Shown: positions 32,902 through 42,231, counted from the first letter of the stretch. The stretch is DNA of 47,447 nt from Anaerolineae bacterium (GCA_022843385.1 JALHNT010000055.1:1-47447), one strand, 5' to 3'. The notes: a model not told the origin generated them from the letters alone. A program made the numbers and translations.

Positions 32902-35385
32902 TCATCCCCCGGTCGAGGCATCCAGTTCGGCCTGGGTGATCGGCTCAAACTTCAGCCGTTCCCCGCCATCGGCGCGGGCGATGATGATCGCACCCGGTTC
33001 AAAAGCATCTTCAACGATCTTGTTGCTCAGTGGCCGGGTCACCAGGCGTTCAATCGCCCTCCGCAGGGGACGCGCTCCGCTGATCGGATCAAAGCCTTTG
33101 GTCAGGATCAACTGCCGGGCATCATCGGCCAGCAGCAGTCTGAGCTTTTGTCCGGTCAGGCGTTGATGCAGTTCTTCCAACTGTAAGTCGAGGATCTGAC
33201 TGAGAGTTTTGCTGTTGAGGGAGTGGAAGGTGATGACTTCATCAATACGGTTCATGAATTCCGGGCGGAAGAAACGCTTCAGGTAACCGGCGTAATCCGG
33301 CTCGTTCTCGCTGGCACCGAAGCCCAGCGCTTTCCCCACCTCTTCGGTACCAATGTTGCTGGTCATGATGAACACCGAATGGCGTCCATCCACCGTCCGC
33401 CCGTGTGCATCGCTCAGGCGGCCTTCGTCGAAGACCTGGAGGAATATATCGAAAACTTCCGGCGCGGCTTTTTCCACCTCGTCCAGCAGCACCACGCTGT
33501 AGGGGCGGCGGCGCAGTCCATCGGTCAGTTGACCACCGCGCTGGGCGTCCTTATAGCCGGGCGGCGAGCCGATCAGCCGAGCGACGGTGTGGGCATCATG
33601 AAATTCCGACATATCGAGCCGGAGCATAGCATCCTCGCTGCCGAACATGAACTCGGCCAGCGCCCGTGCCAGTTCGGTCTTGCCGACGCCGGATGGCCCC
33701 AGAAACAGGAATACCCCGATGGGCCGCTGCGGGTTGTTCAACCCGGCGCGGGCGGTCTTGATGGTCTCGGCTACGGTGCGCACCGCGTCGTTCTGACCGA
33801 TGACCCGCTTCATGAGCGAGTCTTCCAATCCGGCCAGACGGCGTTTCTCGTCCTTCGTCAGCTCAGTGACCGGGATGCCGGTCCAGTCCGAGAGGACGGC
33901 GGCCACGCTTTCTACGCCCACTTCCGGCTCACCGGTCTCGCTCTCGTCAGGCGCGATGGTGCGGATGATGACGCGGGTGCAGGCTTCGTCCAGCAGGTCG
34001 AGCGCTTTATCCGGGAGGCGACGATCCGGCAGGAAGCGCACCGACAAGTTGACGGCAGCTTCCAGAGTAGCCGCCAGAATGTGGACGCCGTGATGATCTT
34101 CCAGCCGTTTGCGCTGACCATCGAGAATTTGCAGCGTATCCTTCTCGCTCGGCTCTTCAATGTCGATGGTGCGGAAGCGCCGATCCAGCGCCGGATCCTG
34201 GGCGATGGCGCGGCGGTATTCTTCGTGGGTGGTCGCGCCGATGCACATCAGGTCGCCGCGTGCCAGGGCTGGCTTGAGGATGTTGGCGGCATCCAGATTG
34301 CTGTCGATGGTATCGCCGGCACCGACGATGGTGTGGATTTCGTCGATGAACATGATGACATTGCCGGCATTCTTGACCTCATCAACGATGCCGATCAGCC
34401 GTTCCTCGAATTGCCCGCGCAGACTGGTGCCAGCCACCAGCGTACCGATCTCGATCTGGACGATGCGGCGGTTGAGCAGCGACTTGGGGGCGGTGCCGGT
34501 GGCGATGGCATAGGCCAGCCCCTCGACGACGGCGGTCTTGCCGACGCCGGCATCGCCCAGCAGCAGCGGGTTGTTCTTCTTGCTGCGTGCCAGGGTTCGC
34601 GCCAGCGCCCGAATCTCGGCATCGCGGGCGATGGCCGGGCCGATCTTGCCCTGCGCCACCTGCGCCGTCAGATCACGTCCGTACTTATCCAGCAGCGGCG
34701 TCGGCATCCGTGACGAGTCCCCGCGCAGGTCGGGATCAGACGAAAGCTGGTCATCCAGGTCAAAGACGAACTCGTCGCTGCTGATGTGGGGGAAATCAAC
34801 CTGCTGCGGTTCCAGGCGCGGCGGCGTCTGCTTGAGAATATCGGCTTCCAGCACCAGGCGTTGCAACCACAAGTTGAGATCGAACCCCATATCCATCAGC
34901 TTGCGCACCGGCACGCTCTCGCCTTCCTGAAGGATAGCCACCAGTAGGTGAGTCTCTTCGATCTGACCGGCGTTAGCATCATCGTCGCGGTCGGCCAGGA
35001 AGATCGTCAGCGCCAGCACCAGTTCGGCGCGGGGGGTGAGCGGCAGCACCTGACCCAGCTTGCCATCACCGCGTCCCACTTCCTTGCGAATCTCGTCGCG
35101 GACGTAGCGCGGATCGAGACCGGCGTGCTTGATGATCTGGCTGGTCAGCCCACTGTCATGCCGCGTCAGGGCGATGAACAGATGCTCGACGCCGATGTAA
35201 TTGTGGTCAAGTCGCCGCGCTTCTTCAGCCGCCTGGGCGATGAAGGCCGAACAGCGTTCGCGTATCTCTTGCTCCGGAATATCGGGTGACGGGGTCAAGG
35301 TCAATATCCTTGATTGATTGTGTAACAAAGACGTTTGTTTCCATGAGGAAGTATACCGCAAGATTGAAGCCGGATAAAAAGCCAT
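32902..35385 (-). CDS. Clp/Hsp100 AAA+ ATPase (ClpC/ClpA-like) lacking the middle domain
   Basis: 827 residues from the ATG at 35385, with AGGA seven bases upstream. A TTG seven codons earlier and a TTG preceded by AAGGA near 35310 are alternatives. The repeated Clp-N domain is at about 40-185 (G-V-E-H-L-F-I-A-L). The first AAA module has G-D-A-G-V-G-K-T near 275 and the second G-P-S-G-V-G-K-T near 561. Between them the family's coiled-coil middle domain is missing: D-K-A-L-D-L-L-D-E-A-C is followed about 40 residues later by W-T-G-I-P-V. An L-G-F tripeptide before F-R-P-E-F-M-N-R-I-D suits ClpP binding. The protein unfolds substrates using ATP, probably for ClpP. Confidence 0.9.
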   Translation of the reverse strand: MAFYPASILRYTSSWKQTSLLHNQSRILTLTPSPDIPEQEIRERCSAFIAQAAEEARRLDHNYIGVEHLFIALTRHDSGLTSQIIKHAGLDPRYVRDEIRKEVGRGDGKLGQVLPLTPRAELVLALTIFLADRDDDANAGQIEETHLLVAILQEGESVPVRKLMDMGFDLNLWLQRLVLEADILKQTPPRLEPQQVDFPHISSDEFVFDLDDQLSSDPDLRGDSSRMPTPLLDKYGRDLTAQVAQGKIGPAIARDAEIRALARTLARSKKNNPLLLGDAGVGKTAVVEGLAYAIATGTAPKSLLNRRIVQIEIGTLVAGTSLRGQFEERLIGIVDEVKNAGNVIMFIDEIHTIVGAGDTIDSNLDAANILKPALARGDLMCIGATTHEEYRRAIAQDPALDRRFRTIDIEEPSEKDTLQILDGQRKRLEDHHGVHILAATLEAAVNLSVRFLPDRRLPDKALDLLDEACTRVIIRTIAPDESETGEPEVGVESVAAVLSDWTGIPVTELTKDEKRRLAGLEDSLMKRVIGQNDAVRTVAETIKTARAGLNNPQRPIGVFLFLGPSGVGKTELARALAEFMFGSEDAMLRLDMSEFHDAHTVARLIGSPPGYKDAQRGGQLTDGLRRRPYSVVLLDEVEKAAPEVFDIFLQVFDEGRLSDAHGRTVDGRHSVFIMTSNIGTEEVGKALGFGASENEPDYAGYLKRFFRPEFMNRIDEVITFHSLNSKTLSQILDLQLEELHQRLTGQKLRLLLADDARQLILTKGFDPISGARPLRRAIERLVTRPLSNKIVEDAFEPGAIIIARADGGERLKFEPITQAELDASTGG

Positions 35386-35531
35386 AGATGAATCCTGATT
35401 TGACAAACAATTTGTCCCATGTTACGTATTGGCAGCGACACACAACTCGTGAAAATCGGCGCATATGTGATTGATGATGCCTCATCCACTATTGACTGAT
35501 TCTGACCCCATTCACCAAGCGAGATACCTTT

Positions 35532-36350
35532 ATGCAACCGGTTGATGGTTTCATCTTTGATCTGGACGGCACCGTTTACCTGGGCGAGGCCGCGCTGCCC
35601 GGCGCAGTAGAGGGCATCGCTGAACTGCGCCGGATGGGCAAGCGTGTGCTGTTCGTCAGCAATAAGCCGCTCGAACCGCGTGAGAACTATGCCCATAAAC
35701 TGAGCAAGCTGGGCATCCCGGCAGAACCTGCCGATGTCATCACTTCGGCTTTTGTGCTGGGCTATCACCTGGCGAAGACCGAACCCGACCTTAATCTGTA
35801 CGTCGTCGGCGAATCCAATCTACTGCACGAGCTGCGCGGACACGGCCTGAAAGTGGTCAATGAATTCCTCGACCAGAGCGAGCTGGAAGTGATCGAACCC
35901 TACAATGTTGATGCTGTGGTGGTGGCCTTTGACCGCACCCTCAATTATCGCAAGCTGAACACCGCTTATCAGGCGCTGGTCAAGGGAGCACGCTTCTTCG
36001 CCACCAACGCCGACAAAGCCTGCCCGATGCCTGGTGGTGGCATCCCCGATGCTGGTGGCACAATTGCCGCGTTGGAACACATGACCGGGCGGCAGGTCGA
36101 GCTACTGGCGGGCAAACCCTCGAAGCTGATTATGACGGTCGCGCTGCAACGGCTGGAGCTGTCCGCCGAACGGGTGATGATGGTCGGCGACCGCTTGGAG
36201 ACGGATATCTTCATGGGGCAACAGGCTGGAATGCAAACGGCAGTCACTCTGACCGGGGCTGCCAAGCGTGAGGATGTGGCGAAGATGACCACGCCGCCGA
36301 CTTATGTCATCAACAATCTAGGCGAGCTGCCGGGTATTGTGGCGTCATGA
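35532..36350 (+). CDS. HAD-superfamily IIA sugar-phosphate phosphatase (AraL/NagD-like)
   Basis: 272 residues. Motif I is F-D-L-D-G-T-V-Y-L-G, motif II V-S-N-K-P, and motif III/IV K-P-S-K-L with G-D-R-L-E-T-D-I. These are the marks of type IIA HAD phosphatases, the group including NagD and B. subtilis AraL, which dephosphorylate sugar phosphates or glycerol phosphates. Its stop overlaps the next start by four bases (ATGA), so it is translated together with the sugar kinase. Substrate assignment comes only from context. The ribosome site is weak. Confidence 0.88.
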   Translation: MQPVDGFIFDLDGTVYLGEAALPGAVEGIAELRRMGKRVLFVSNKPLEPRENYAHKLSKLGIPAEPADVITSAFVLGYHLAKTEPDLNLYVVGESNLLHELRGHGLKVVNEFLDQSELEVIEPYNVDAVVVAFDRTLNYRKLNTAYQALVKGARFFATNADKACPMPGGGIPDAGGTIAALEHMTGRQVELLAGKPSKLIMTVALQRLELSAERVMMVGDRLETDIFMGQQAGMQTAVTLTGAAKREDVAKMTTPPTYVINNLGELPGIVAS

Positions 36351-37882
36351 TCGTCCTGGCGCTTGATGCCGGCACCGAAGCGATCAAGGCTGGGCTTTTC
36401 GATGAGCAAGGGCAGCTCCTGGCCGCTGGCTCACGCAAATACACGACCTACTTCCCCCGTCCTGGCTGGGCAGAACAGGACCCGGCAGAATGGTGGGATG
36501 GATTAGTCGGCGCGGTACGGGATTGTCTGGCAGCCTCGCCGGTGCCAGCCAGCGCCATCAAAGGGATCAGCGCTGATGCCACCACCTGCACCCTGCTGCC
36601 GCTGGATGCTGCCGGTCAACCCCTGCGGCGGGCGCTGCTGTGGATGGATGTGCGGGCTACCGAACAGGCCGGGCGCATCTTCCAGACTGGACATGAGGCG
36701 CTGCGCTACAGCTTGGCCGGTGTCAGCGCCGAGTGGATGCCCGCCAAGCTGTTGTGGTTGAAAGAAAATGAGCCAGCGATCTACCAGCAGACCGCGCACC
36801 TACTGGAATACACCGACTGGATTGCCTACCGGCTGACGGGGCGGCTGGCGCTCAACCGCAATACGATCACCCAGCGCTGGTATTATCACCAGCCGAGCGG
36901 CGGTTGGCCGCTGGATTTCTACGCCACGATTGGTCTGGATGATCTCGCTGCCAAATTCCCGGCGGATATTCTAGGCATTGGCGATGTCGTTGCGCCACTC
37001 TCAGCAGAAGCGGCCCACACATTAGGACTGCCGCCGAGCATACCGGTGGCGATGGGCGGGGGCGATGCTTTTGTCGGCCTGCTCGGTCTGGGGGTGGTCG
37101 AACCCGGCGACCTGGGCGTGGTGATGGGGTCATCCAACGTTCTCTCTAGCCTGACCACCGATGAGGTTCATTTCCCTGGCATCTTCGGCAGCTTTCCCGA
37201 TGCCGTCATCCCCGGCCTGAATCTGGTCGAGGGTGGGCAGGTCTCCACCGGCTCGATCCTCAACTGGTTCAAGCGCAACTTCGCTGGCGACCTCATCCCA
37301 CAGGCCGAGCATCTGGGCGTGAGCGTGTATCAACTGCTGGATGACGAGGCCAGCCGTATCCCGCCCGGTGCGGAAGGGCTGATCGTGCTGGATTACTTCC
37401 AGGGCAACCGCACACCGCACACCGACTCACTGGCGCGGGGGGTGATAACCGGGCTATCGCTGCAAGTGACGCGAGCGCATGTCTTCCGTGCGGTGATGGA
37501 GGGGATCGCCTATGGCATGAAGGACATTCTCGACACCTTCATCCAGCACCACTGCCCGGTATCGCGGGTGATCGCCTGCGGCGGAGCCACCCACAGCCCG
37601 TTGTTTATGCAGATTTATGCTGATGTCATCGGCCAGCCGATTGATACCACCCGCGTGACCGAAGCCTCGCTGCTGGGTTCAGCGATAGCCGCAGCTGTCG
37701 GAAGTGGCTTGTATGCTGATCTGACTGAGGCGGCGCGGGCGATGGTGAGCATCAGCGGCGAGTATCAGCCGGATGCTGAACGTCACCAGCAGTACCAGTT
37801 CTATGCACAGCAATACCGTGAGCTTTATCATCAGCTTCGCCCGGTGATGCACACCGTCACCCAGCATGTTGTATCATCATGA
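36347..37882 (+). CDS. FGGY-family carbohydrate kinase
   Basis: 511 residues. The N-terminal A-L-D-A-G-T-E-A-I-K-A-G is the ATPase phosphate-binding strand. W-A-E-Q-D-P-A-E-W-W, L-L-W-M-D-V-R-A, and M-G-G-G-D-A-F-V-G-L-L-G-L-G follow. The C-terminal A-C-G-G-A-T-H-S-P-L-F-M-Q-I-Y-A-D-V-I-G-Q-P-I is the FGGY signature region. The family phosphorylates ribulose, xylulose, glycerol and related sugars. The flanking AraL-like phosphatase and AraM-like dehydrogenase suggest a ribulokinase-like or polyol kinase role. The exact sugar cannot be told. Confidence 0.9.
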   Translation: MIVLALDAGTEAIKAGLFDEQGQLLAAGSRKYTTYFPRPGWAEQDPAEWWDGLVGAVRDCLAASPVPASAIKGISADATTCTLLPLDAAGQPLRRALLWMDVRATEQAGRIFQTGHEALRYSLAGVSAEWMPAKLLWLKENEPAIYQQTAHLLEYTDWIAYRLTGRLALNRNTITQRWYYHQPSGGWPLDFYATIGLDDLAAKFPADILGIGDVVAPLSAEAAHTLGLPPSIPVAMGGGDAFVGLLGLGVVEPGDLGVVMGSSNVLSSLTTDEVHFPGIFGSFPDAVIPGLNLVEGGQVSTGSILNWFKRNFAGDLIPQAEHLGVSVYQLLDDEASRIPPGAEGLIVLDYFQGNRTPHTDSLARGVITGLSLQVTRAHVFRAVMEGIAYGMKDILDTFIQHHCPVSRVIACGGATHSPLFMQIYADVIGQPIDTTRVTEASLLGSAIAAAVGSGLYADLTEAARAMVSISGEYQPDAERHQQYQFYAQQYRELYHQLRPVMHTVTQHVVSS

Positions 37883-37913
37883 GTGAGCTTGCGAATTAAG
37901 GAACAGGAACATC

Positions 37914-39179
37914 ATGACCGTCAAGATTGACCCGATCTACGTAGGCAAAGATGCCATCAGCCAGATGTTGGCCTATGTCTCGGCGCAGCAACTCACGCGC
38001 TTTGTGCTGGTGGCTGATACCAACACTTTCAAGGCGCTGGGCGAGCGGGTGGAAAGCGCCTTGAAGACTCAGGGTGCCGAGGTGACCAGCATCGTCCATC
38101 CCGGTGACCACATCGTTCATGCTGATGAATATCATCTGATCCAGACCTTCATTCAGGCACCGACGGGACCTTACACCTTCATTGCCGTTGGCTCCGGTAG
38201 CATCACCGACATCACCCGCTTCGTCAGCCATCGCAGCGGACGCCCTTTCATCGGGATGCCCACCGCTCCGTCAGTCGATGGTTTTACCTCGATTGGCGCG
38301 CCGATCATCCTGGCCGGGGTCAAGACCACGCTGTTGTGTCAGGCACCCCTGGCGGTGTTCGCCGATGTTGATGTGCTGCGTCAGGCACCGCACAAGCTGA
38401 TCGCGGCCGGCTATGGCGATATGGTCGGCAAGATCACCTCGCTGGCGGACTGGTCGATGGGCCGGCTGCTGTGGGATGAACCCTTCGATGAGTCCATCGC
38501 CAAACGCTCGCAGGCGGCCATCGACAGCGTGATGAACCAGGCTGATGCCATCGGTAAGGCGACCGAAGATGGGGTGCGCGCTCTGATGGATGCCCTGATC
38601 GAGTCCGGACTGTGTATGCTGGATTTCGGTGCATCGCGTCCGGCATCGGGAGCGGAGCATCACTCGTCGCATTATTGGGAGATGATGGATTTACGCAAGG
38701 GCAAGGAAACTCAACTACACGGGGCGCAGGTCGGCTACGCGCTGACGCTGGTGGCCGAGCAGTATGCCCGCATCCGCGCCCTGAGCCGCAGCGAGATGAT
38801 GAACCGGTTGGAAGCAGCAGCGCTCCCCAGCCGCGAGAGCCAGATCGCCCACGTCCGCGAGGGGTATGGGCCTATGGCCGATGACATCATCAAGGAGCAT
38901 CTGGCATTCCTCGATCTGACGGAGGCTGATTTCGACCAGCTTAAGCACAAGATCGCGGACAACTGGGATGAGATCCAGGCGATTGCCGCCCGCGTCCCGC
39001 CGCCGGAGGTGATCGCTGCCTCGCTCAAGCAGGTCGGCGCACCGACTCATTACAGCGAACTGGAGATGCAGGCCGAGGATGTCCATCCCGGTTTTGAGTA
39101 CGGCCATTATCTGCGTAACCGCTTCACCGTCGTCAAACTCAGCCGCATTCTGGCTGTGCCGCTGGTCGACGGCCAGTAG
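37914..39179 (+). CDS. sn-Glycerol-1-phosphate dehydrogenase (AraM/EgsA-like)
   Basis: 421 residues. G-S-G-S-I-T-D-I-T-R-F and G-M-P-T-A-P-S-V-D-G-F-T-S are the NAD- and substrate-binding parts of this iron-dependent alcohol dehydrogenase subgroup. Metal ligands appear as Asp in Y-G-D-M-V-G-K, His in G-A-E-H-H-S-S-H and His in L-H-G-A-Q-V-G. The family reduces dihydroxyacetone phosphate to sn-glycerol-1-phosphate, the backbone of archaeal lipids and of some bacterial prenyl-glyceryl phosphates (B. subtilis AraM). It starts 31 bases after the kinase stop, with an AGGAACAGGA leader. The gene order phosphatase, kinase, dehydrogenase resembles the B. subtilis ara operon genes. Confidence 0.88.
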   Translation: MTVKIDPIYVGKDAISQMLAYVSAQQLTRFVLVADTNTFKALGERVESALKTQGAEVTSIVHPGDHIVHADEYHLIQTFIQAPTGPYTFIAVGSGSITDITRFVSHRSGRPFIGMPTAPSVDGFTSIGAPIILAGVKTTLLCQAPLAVFADVDVLRQAPHKLIAAGYGDMVGKITSLADWSMGRLLWDEPFDESIAKRSQAAIDSVMNQADAIGKATEDGVRALMDALIESGLCMLDFGASRPASGAEHHSSHYWEMMDLRKGKETQLHGAQVGYALTLVAEQYARIRALSRSEMMNRLEAAALPSRESQIAHVREGYGPMADDIIKEHLAFLDLTEADFDQLKHKIADNWDEIQAIAARVPPPEVIAASLKQVGAPTHYSELEMQAEDVHPGFEYGHYLRNRFTVVKLSRILAVPLVDGQ

Positions 39180-39193
39180 TGCTGCCTCAGCCA

Positions 39194-39239
39194 GGAGTCG
39201 GGCGCTGCTCGATTGAGTGAGATGTACTCGCCCGACTCC
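39194..39239. terminator. Bidirectional hairpin between convergent genes
   Basis: Eleven-base perfect inverted repeat ggagtcgggcg / cgcccgactcc around a 24-base loop, between the G1P dehydrogenase stop at 39179 and the phosphatase stop at 39285. No T-run follows on either strand, so it may act in both directions only as a strong hairpin. Confidence 0.45.
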
Positions 39240-39284
39240 CGTGTTTAGCTGGCGCGGCCTACATCGTCGACTGACTGTTGACGA

Positions 39285-40238
39285 TTACTCTGCTTCCGCC
39301 AGCACCTGCTGTACTGCCGCGATCACCCAGTCATGGATGCGCCCATTGCTGACGATGATGCCCTGGTTGACCAGCGATTTCCCCTGCGAGAACACCAGCG
39401 GCGAGCCATCAATATCGGTGACGCAGCCACCAGCGGCCTGCACCAGCGCCGTGCCAGCACAGTGATCCCAGATCATGAAGGGGCGGGTGCTGTTGAGGCG
39501 TGGCAGCCGCAGATACAACTCGGCGTCTCCGGCAGCGATGCGAGCGTACTTCTCCATGCTGTCGATGTGGTCCAGCGCCGCCGCGCCTAGTCCGGCGGCC
39601 TGTCGTACCTTCTCCATGCGCTCATGATTGGCGTGGCTCTTCTCCACGCTCTCCAGCGCCCGCACCTGCTCAGCCTGTGACCGGGTCGAAGCGTGGATGC
39701 GCGTCGCTTCCCCGCCAGCCAGCGGTTGACTGTAGGCGGCTCCGTCCAGCGCATGGAAGATTCGTCCGCCACCAGGATAAGCCGGCGAGCCGATCACCCC
39801 GCCCACCGGCTGATCGTCCATCATCAACCCAGCGGCGATGACGTAATTGCGCAGCGCGATGAAACCCTTCGTGCCATCAATCGGGTCGATCACCCAGGTG
39901 CGCTCGGCGCTGCGCCCCTGCCCATGATCGAGCCAACCGACCACCTGATCCTGCGTCACGGGCTGGCCCAGCACATCGGTCAGCAGCTCGACGATCACCT
40001 TGCGCCGGTCTTCCGGCACCAGGTCGATGAACTGGCTACCCTGTTCTTCGGCAATCACGGCGTCATCGGGGAACGCCTGTTGAATCGCCCGCCCCAGGAT
40101 GGCCTGTGCCCCATAATCGGCAATGGTCACCGGTTCGTGACCGGTCTTCTCACTGGTTGCCAGATAGGTCTGCTGCACTCGCTGGCAGATGTGCGCGGCC
40201 TGGCGCACCGCCTGAAAAATTGGTTCAAGGTTGAGCAT
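39285..40238 (-). CDS. Inositol-monophosphatase-family 3'(2'),5'-bisphosphate nucleotidase (HAL2/CysQ-like)
   Basis: 317 residues from the ATG at 40238, with GAGG seven bases upstream. Earlier in-frame starts lack this. Metal-binding motifs are E-E-Q, W-V-I-D-P-I-D-G-T-K-G-F and W-D-H-C-A-G-T-A-L-V-Q-A-A-G-G. P-V-T-I-A-D-Y-G-A-Q-A-I-L near the start is typical of the HAL2 branch. This enzyme removes phosphate from PAP, a product of sulfate assimilation and sulfation, or acts on inositol phosphates. No sulfur genes are nearby to distinguish them. Confidence 0.88.
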   Translation of the reverse strand: MLNLEPIFQAVRQAAHICQRVQQTYLATSEKTGHEPVTIADYGAQAILGRAIQQAFPDDAVIAEEQGSQFIDLVPEDRRKVIVELLTDVLGQPVTQDQVVGWLDHGQGRSAERTWVIDPIDGTKGFIALRNYVIAAGLMMDDQPVGGVIGSPAYPGGGRIFHALDGAAYSQPLAGGEATRIHASTRSQAEQVRALESVEKSHANHERMEKVRQAAGLGAAALDHIDSMEKYARIAAGDAELYLRLPRLNSTRPFMIWDHCAGTALVQAAGGCVTDIDGSPLVFSQGKSLVNQGIIVSNGRIHDWVIAAVQQVLAEAE

Positions 40239-40308
40239 CACCATGCCTCGTGTGGACAATCGATGGATTAGACTTCATTGTAAAGTTCAGGCTACCGGAT
40301 TGCCACCT

Positions 40309-42231
40309 TTACATCTGTTGATAGGTCTTGAGCGTCTCCAGATAAAACTCCGGCGTGCCGATGTCGAAACGTTTGCCATCGATCACCAACCCCTGGAAAC
40401 CGTCTTCCTTGCGCAACCGATCCAGCGCCGAGGTCAACTGGAACTCGCCGCGTTCGCGCACATTGTTCTCGATGTGTTCTTCCAGGTAATCGAAAATCTG
40501 CGGCTTGATGATGTATTCGCCGAACACCGTCAGATACTCGCCTTCGGGCAGCCCCGGCGTTTGCAGATGATTGCGGGCATCATCAATGGTTGGCTTTTCA
40601 GCGAACTGGGTCACGCTCAACAATTCGTGATCGTCGATCCAGTTTCCGGTCAGCGCGCCAAAGTTGGCGATCTGGCTCTCCGCCGTCTGGCGCACCCCCA
40701 GCACGCTGACGCCATGTTTGTTGAACGCATCGACCAACTGCTGGGCGCACGAGCGATCACTATCCGAGCGATAGATGTGGTCGCCCAGCATCAGCAGAAA
40801 TGGCTCGCCGCCGATGTGTTCGCGGGCGGTGTACACCGCATGACCCAGCCCTTCCTGCGTCTTCTGCACCACGAACTTCACCCGCTGGCCGATCTCCAGC
40901 AGCTTGCGGGCATACTCCTGAAATGGTGGCGAGAGCTTGTTGAAATTCTCAATCGTCACCTGTTGGTTGAAGAAGGATTGGAAATCCGGCAGATCATGCT
41001 CCTGCACGATCAGGATCACTTCTTCCATACCGGCGTTGATCGCCTCCTCAACCACCAGCAGGATGGCTGGCTTGGCGATGCCATCGCGGTCTACCACCGG
41101 GAACAGTTCTTTCTTGGTGGCTTTTGAGGCCGGGAACAACCGCGCCCCGAAGCCGGCAGCCGGGATGAGCGCCTTGCGCACCTGCGCTCCGGCATACAGC
41201 GTCAGCCTGAGACAGGTCATGCCCAGCTCACGCTCGATGATATTGATGATCGCCTGCTGGTCGGCCTCGCTGCGCGCCAAAAACTGCGCCGTGCCATCCC
41301 CTTGCGAGCCGACGCCCTTGCCGCCCCAGATGTGCGGTTTCAGCGGCTCATAGCCCAGAACCCGGTTCAGCACCGGCGCCGTCAATTCTTCCGGGCAGGC
41401 CGGCCCAGCCAGTTTGTTGAAGTAATCCTGCGCTTCGGTCATCAGCGCACCCAGCCGTTGCGCATCCGATTGGCGCAGCGCCTCCAGCGCCTCGTGGGTG
41501 ATCCGCTTGTTGATCGGCCCCAGCAGCTCCTGCACCCCGCGCTGCACATCGTTATCGGCAAAGGGATAGCAGCGGTTGAGGTCGGCCAGAATCTTCTTGG
41601 TGTTCTTCTGCGCGTGCAGATCGACGATGACGAAATAGAAATTGCTCTGCACCTGCAATTCGCTGGTATCCAGTCGGTCGCCATCGAAGGTCATCAGGAT
41701 CGGACGGTTGCCAAAGGCGCAGCCTTGATCGAGCCGCCCGCAGCGCGACGGGGTGATGATCTCGCCCTGATAGGCCATCTCCATCTCGCCGCGAATGGTC
41801 ATCTTCAGGTCATAGACCCGGTTGAAGGCCCGCGCCGTCAGCACGCAGATGGCGGCGCTGGAGGACAAGCCTTTCTTGACCGGCATGTCGGTCTTGTAAT
41901 TGTCAATCTCCAGCCCGCGCACGTGATAATGCGTCAACACCTGGTAGGCCACGCCGGCAATATAGCTGAAGAAGCCGCCCTTTTCTGCTTCGGCCAGCAG
42001 CGCCGAGGCTTCCATCGGGATTTCATACGGCCCGTGACGTTCGCCGTCGGGCGTGGTCGAGTGGATCACCAGCGAAGTCGGATGCGGACGCACCTCGGCA
42101 TAGATGCCCTGGTTCGTCCCGGCGATGATGGCGTAACCCTTTTCGATGTCGGCGTTGGTGCGGCGATAGCCACCTGCCCAATCCGAGTGTTCACCCAGCA
42201 AACAAATGCGCCCCGGCACAAAAATCTTCAA
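40309..42231 (-). CDS. GHMP sugar kinase fused to UTP-sugar-1-phosphate nucleotidyltransferase
   Basis: 640 residues from a TTG at 42231, with AAGGAG seven bases upstream. An ATG 12 codons earlier would give a non-family extension and lacks such a site. Residues 1-345 are a GHMP kinase: P-G-R-I-C-L-L-G-E-H-S-D-W-A-G-G at 6-21, P-V-K-K-G-L-S-S-S-A-A at 117-127, and G-G-K-G-V-G-S-Q-G-D-G-T-A at 303-315. Residues from 353 are a GalU-like nucleotidyltransferase: K-A-L-I-P-A-A-G-F-G-A-R-L, K-E-L-F-P-V-V-D, and L-G-D-H-I-Y. The protein should make sugar-1-phosphate and then the UDP- or NDP-sugar. The order (kinase first) is opposite to the Bacteroides Fkp enzyme. Glucuronokinase-type activity is possible but not shown. 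Confidence 0.85.
   Translation of the reverse strand: MKIFVPGRICLLGEHSDWAGGYRRTNADIEKGYAIIAGTNQGIYAEVRPHPTSLVIHSTTPDGERHGPYEIPMEASALLAEAEKGGFFSYIAGVAYQVLTHYHVRGLEIDNYKTDMPVKKGLSSSAAICVLTARAFNRVYDLKMTIRGEMEMAYQGEIITPSRCGRLDQGCAFGNRPILMTFDGDRLDTSELQVQSNFYFVIVDLHAQKNTKKILADLNRCYPFADNDVQRGVQELLGPINKRITHEALEALRQSDAQRLGALMTEAQDYFNKLAGPACPEELTAPVLNRVLGYEPLKPHIWGGKGVGSQGDGTAQFLARSEADQQAIINIIERELGMTCLRLTLYAGAQVRKALIPAAGFGARLFPASKATKKELFPVVDRDGIAKPAILLVVEEAINAGMEEVILIVQEHDLPDFQSFFNQQVTIENFNKLSPPFQEYARKLLEIGQRVKFVVQKTQEGLGHAVYTAREHIGGEPFLLMLGDHIYRSDSDRSCAQQLVDAFNKHGVSVLGVRQTAESQIANFGALTGNWIDDHELLSVTQFAEKPTIDDARNHLQTPGLPEGEYLTVFGEYIIKPQIFDYLEEHIENNVRERGEFQLTSALDRLRKEDGFQGLVIDGKRFDIGTPEFYLETLKTYQQM

Noticed and set aside
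33223..34713. 496-codon plus-strand frame.
   Set aside because: Antisense to both Walker motifs of the Clp ATPase. No independent signature.
35300..35531. A CIRCE or similar heat-shock operator upstream of the Clp gene.
   Set aside because: No TTAGCACTC-N9-GAGTGCTAA-like inverted repeat was found.
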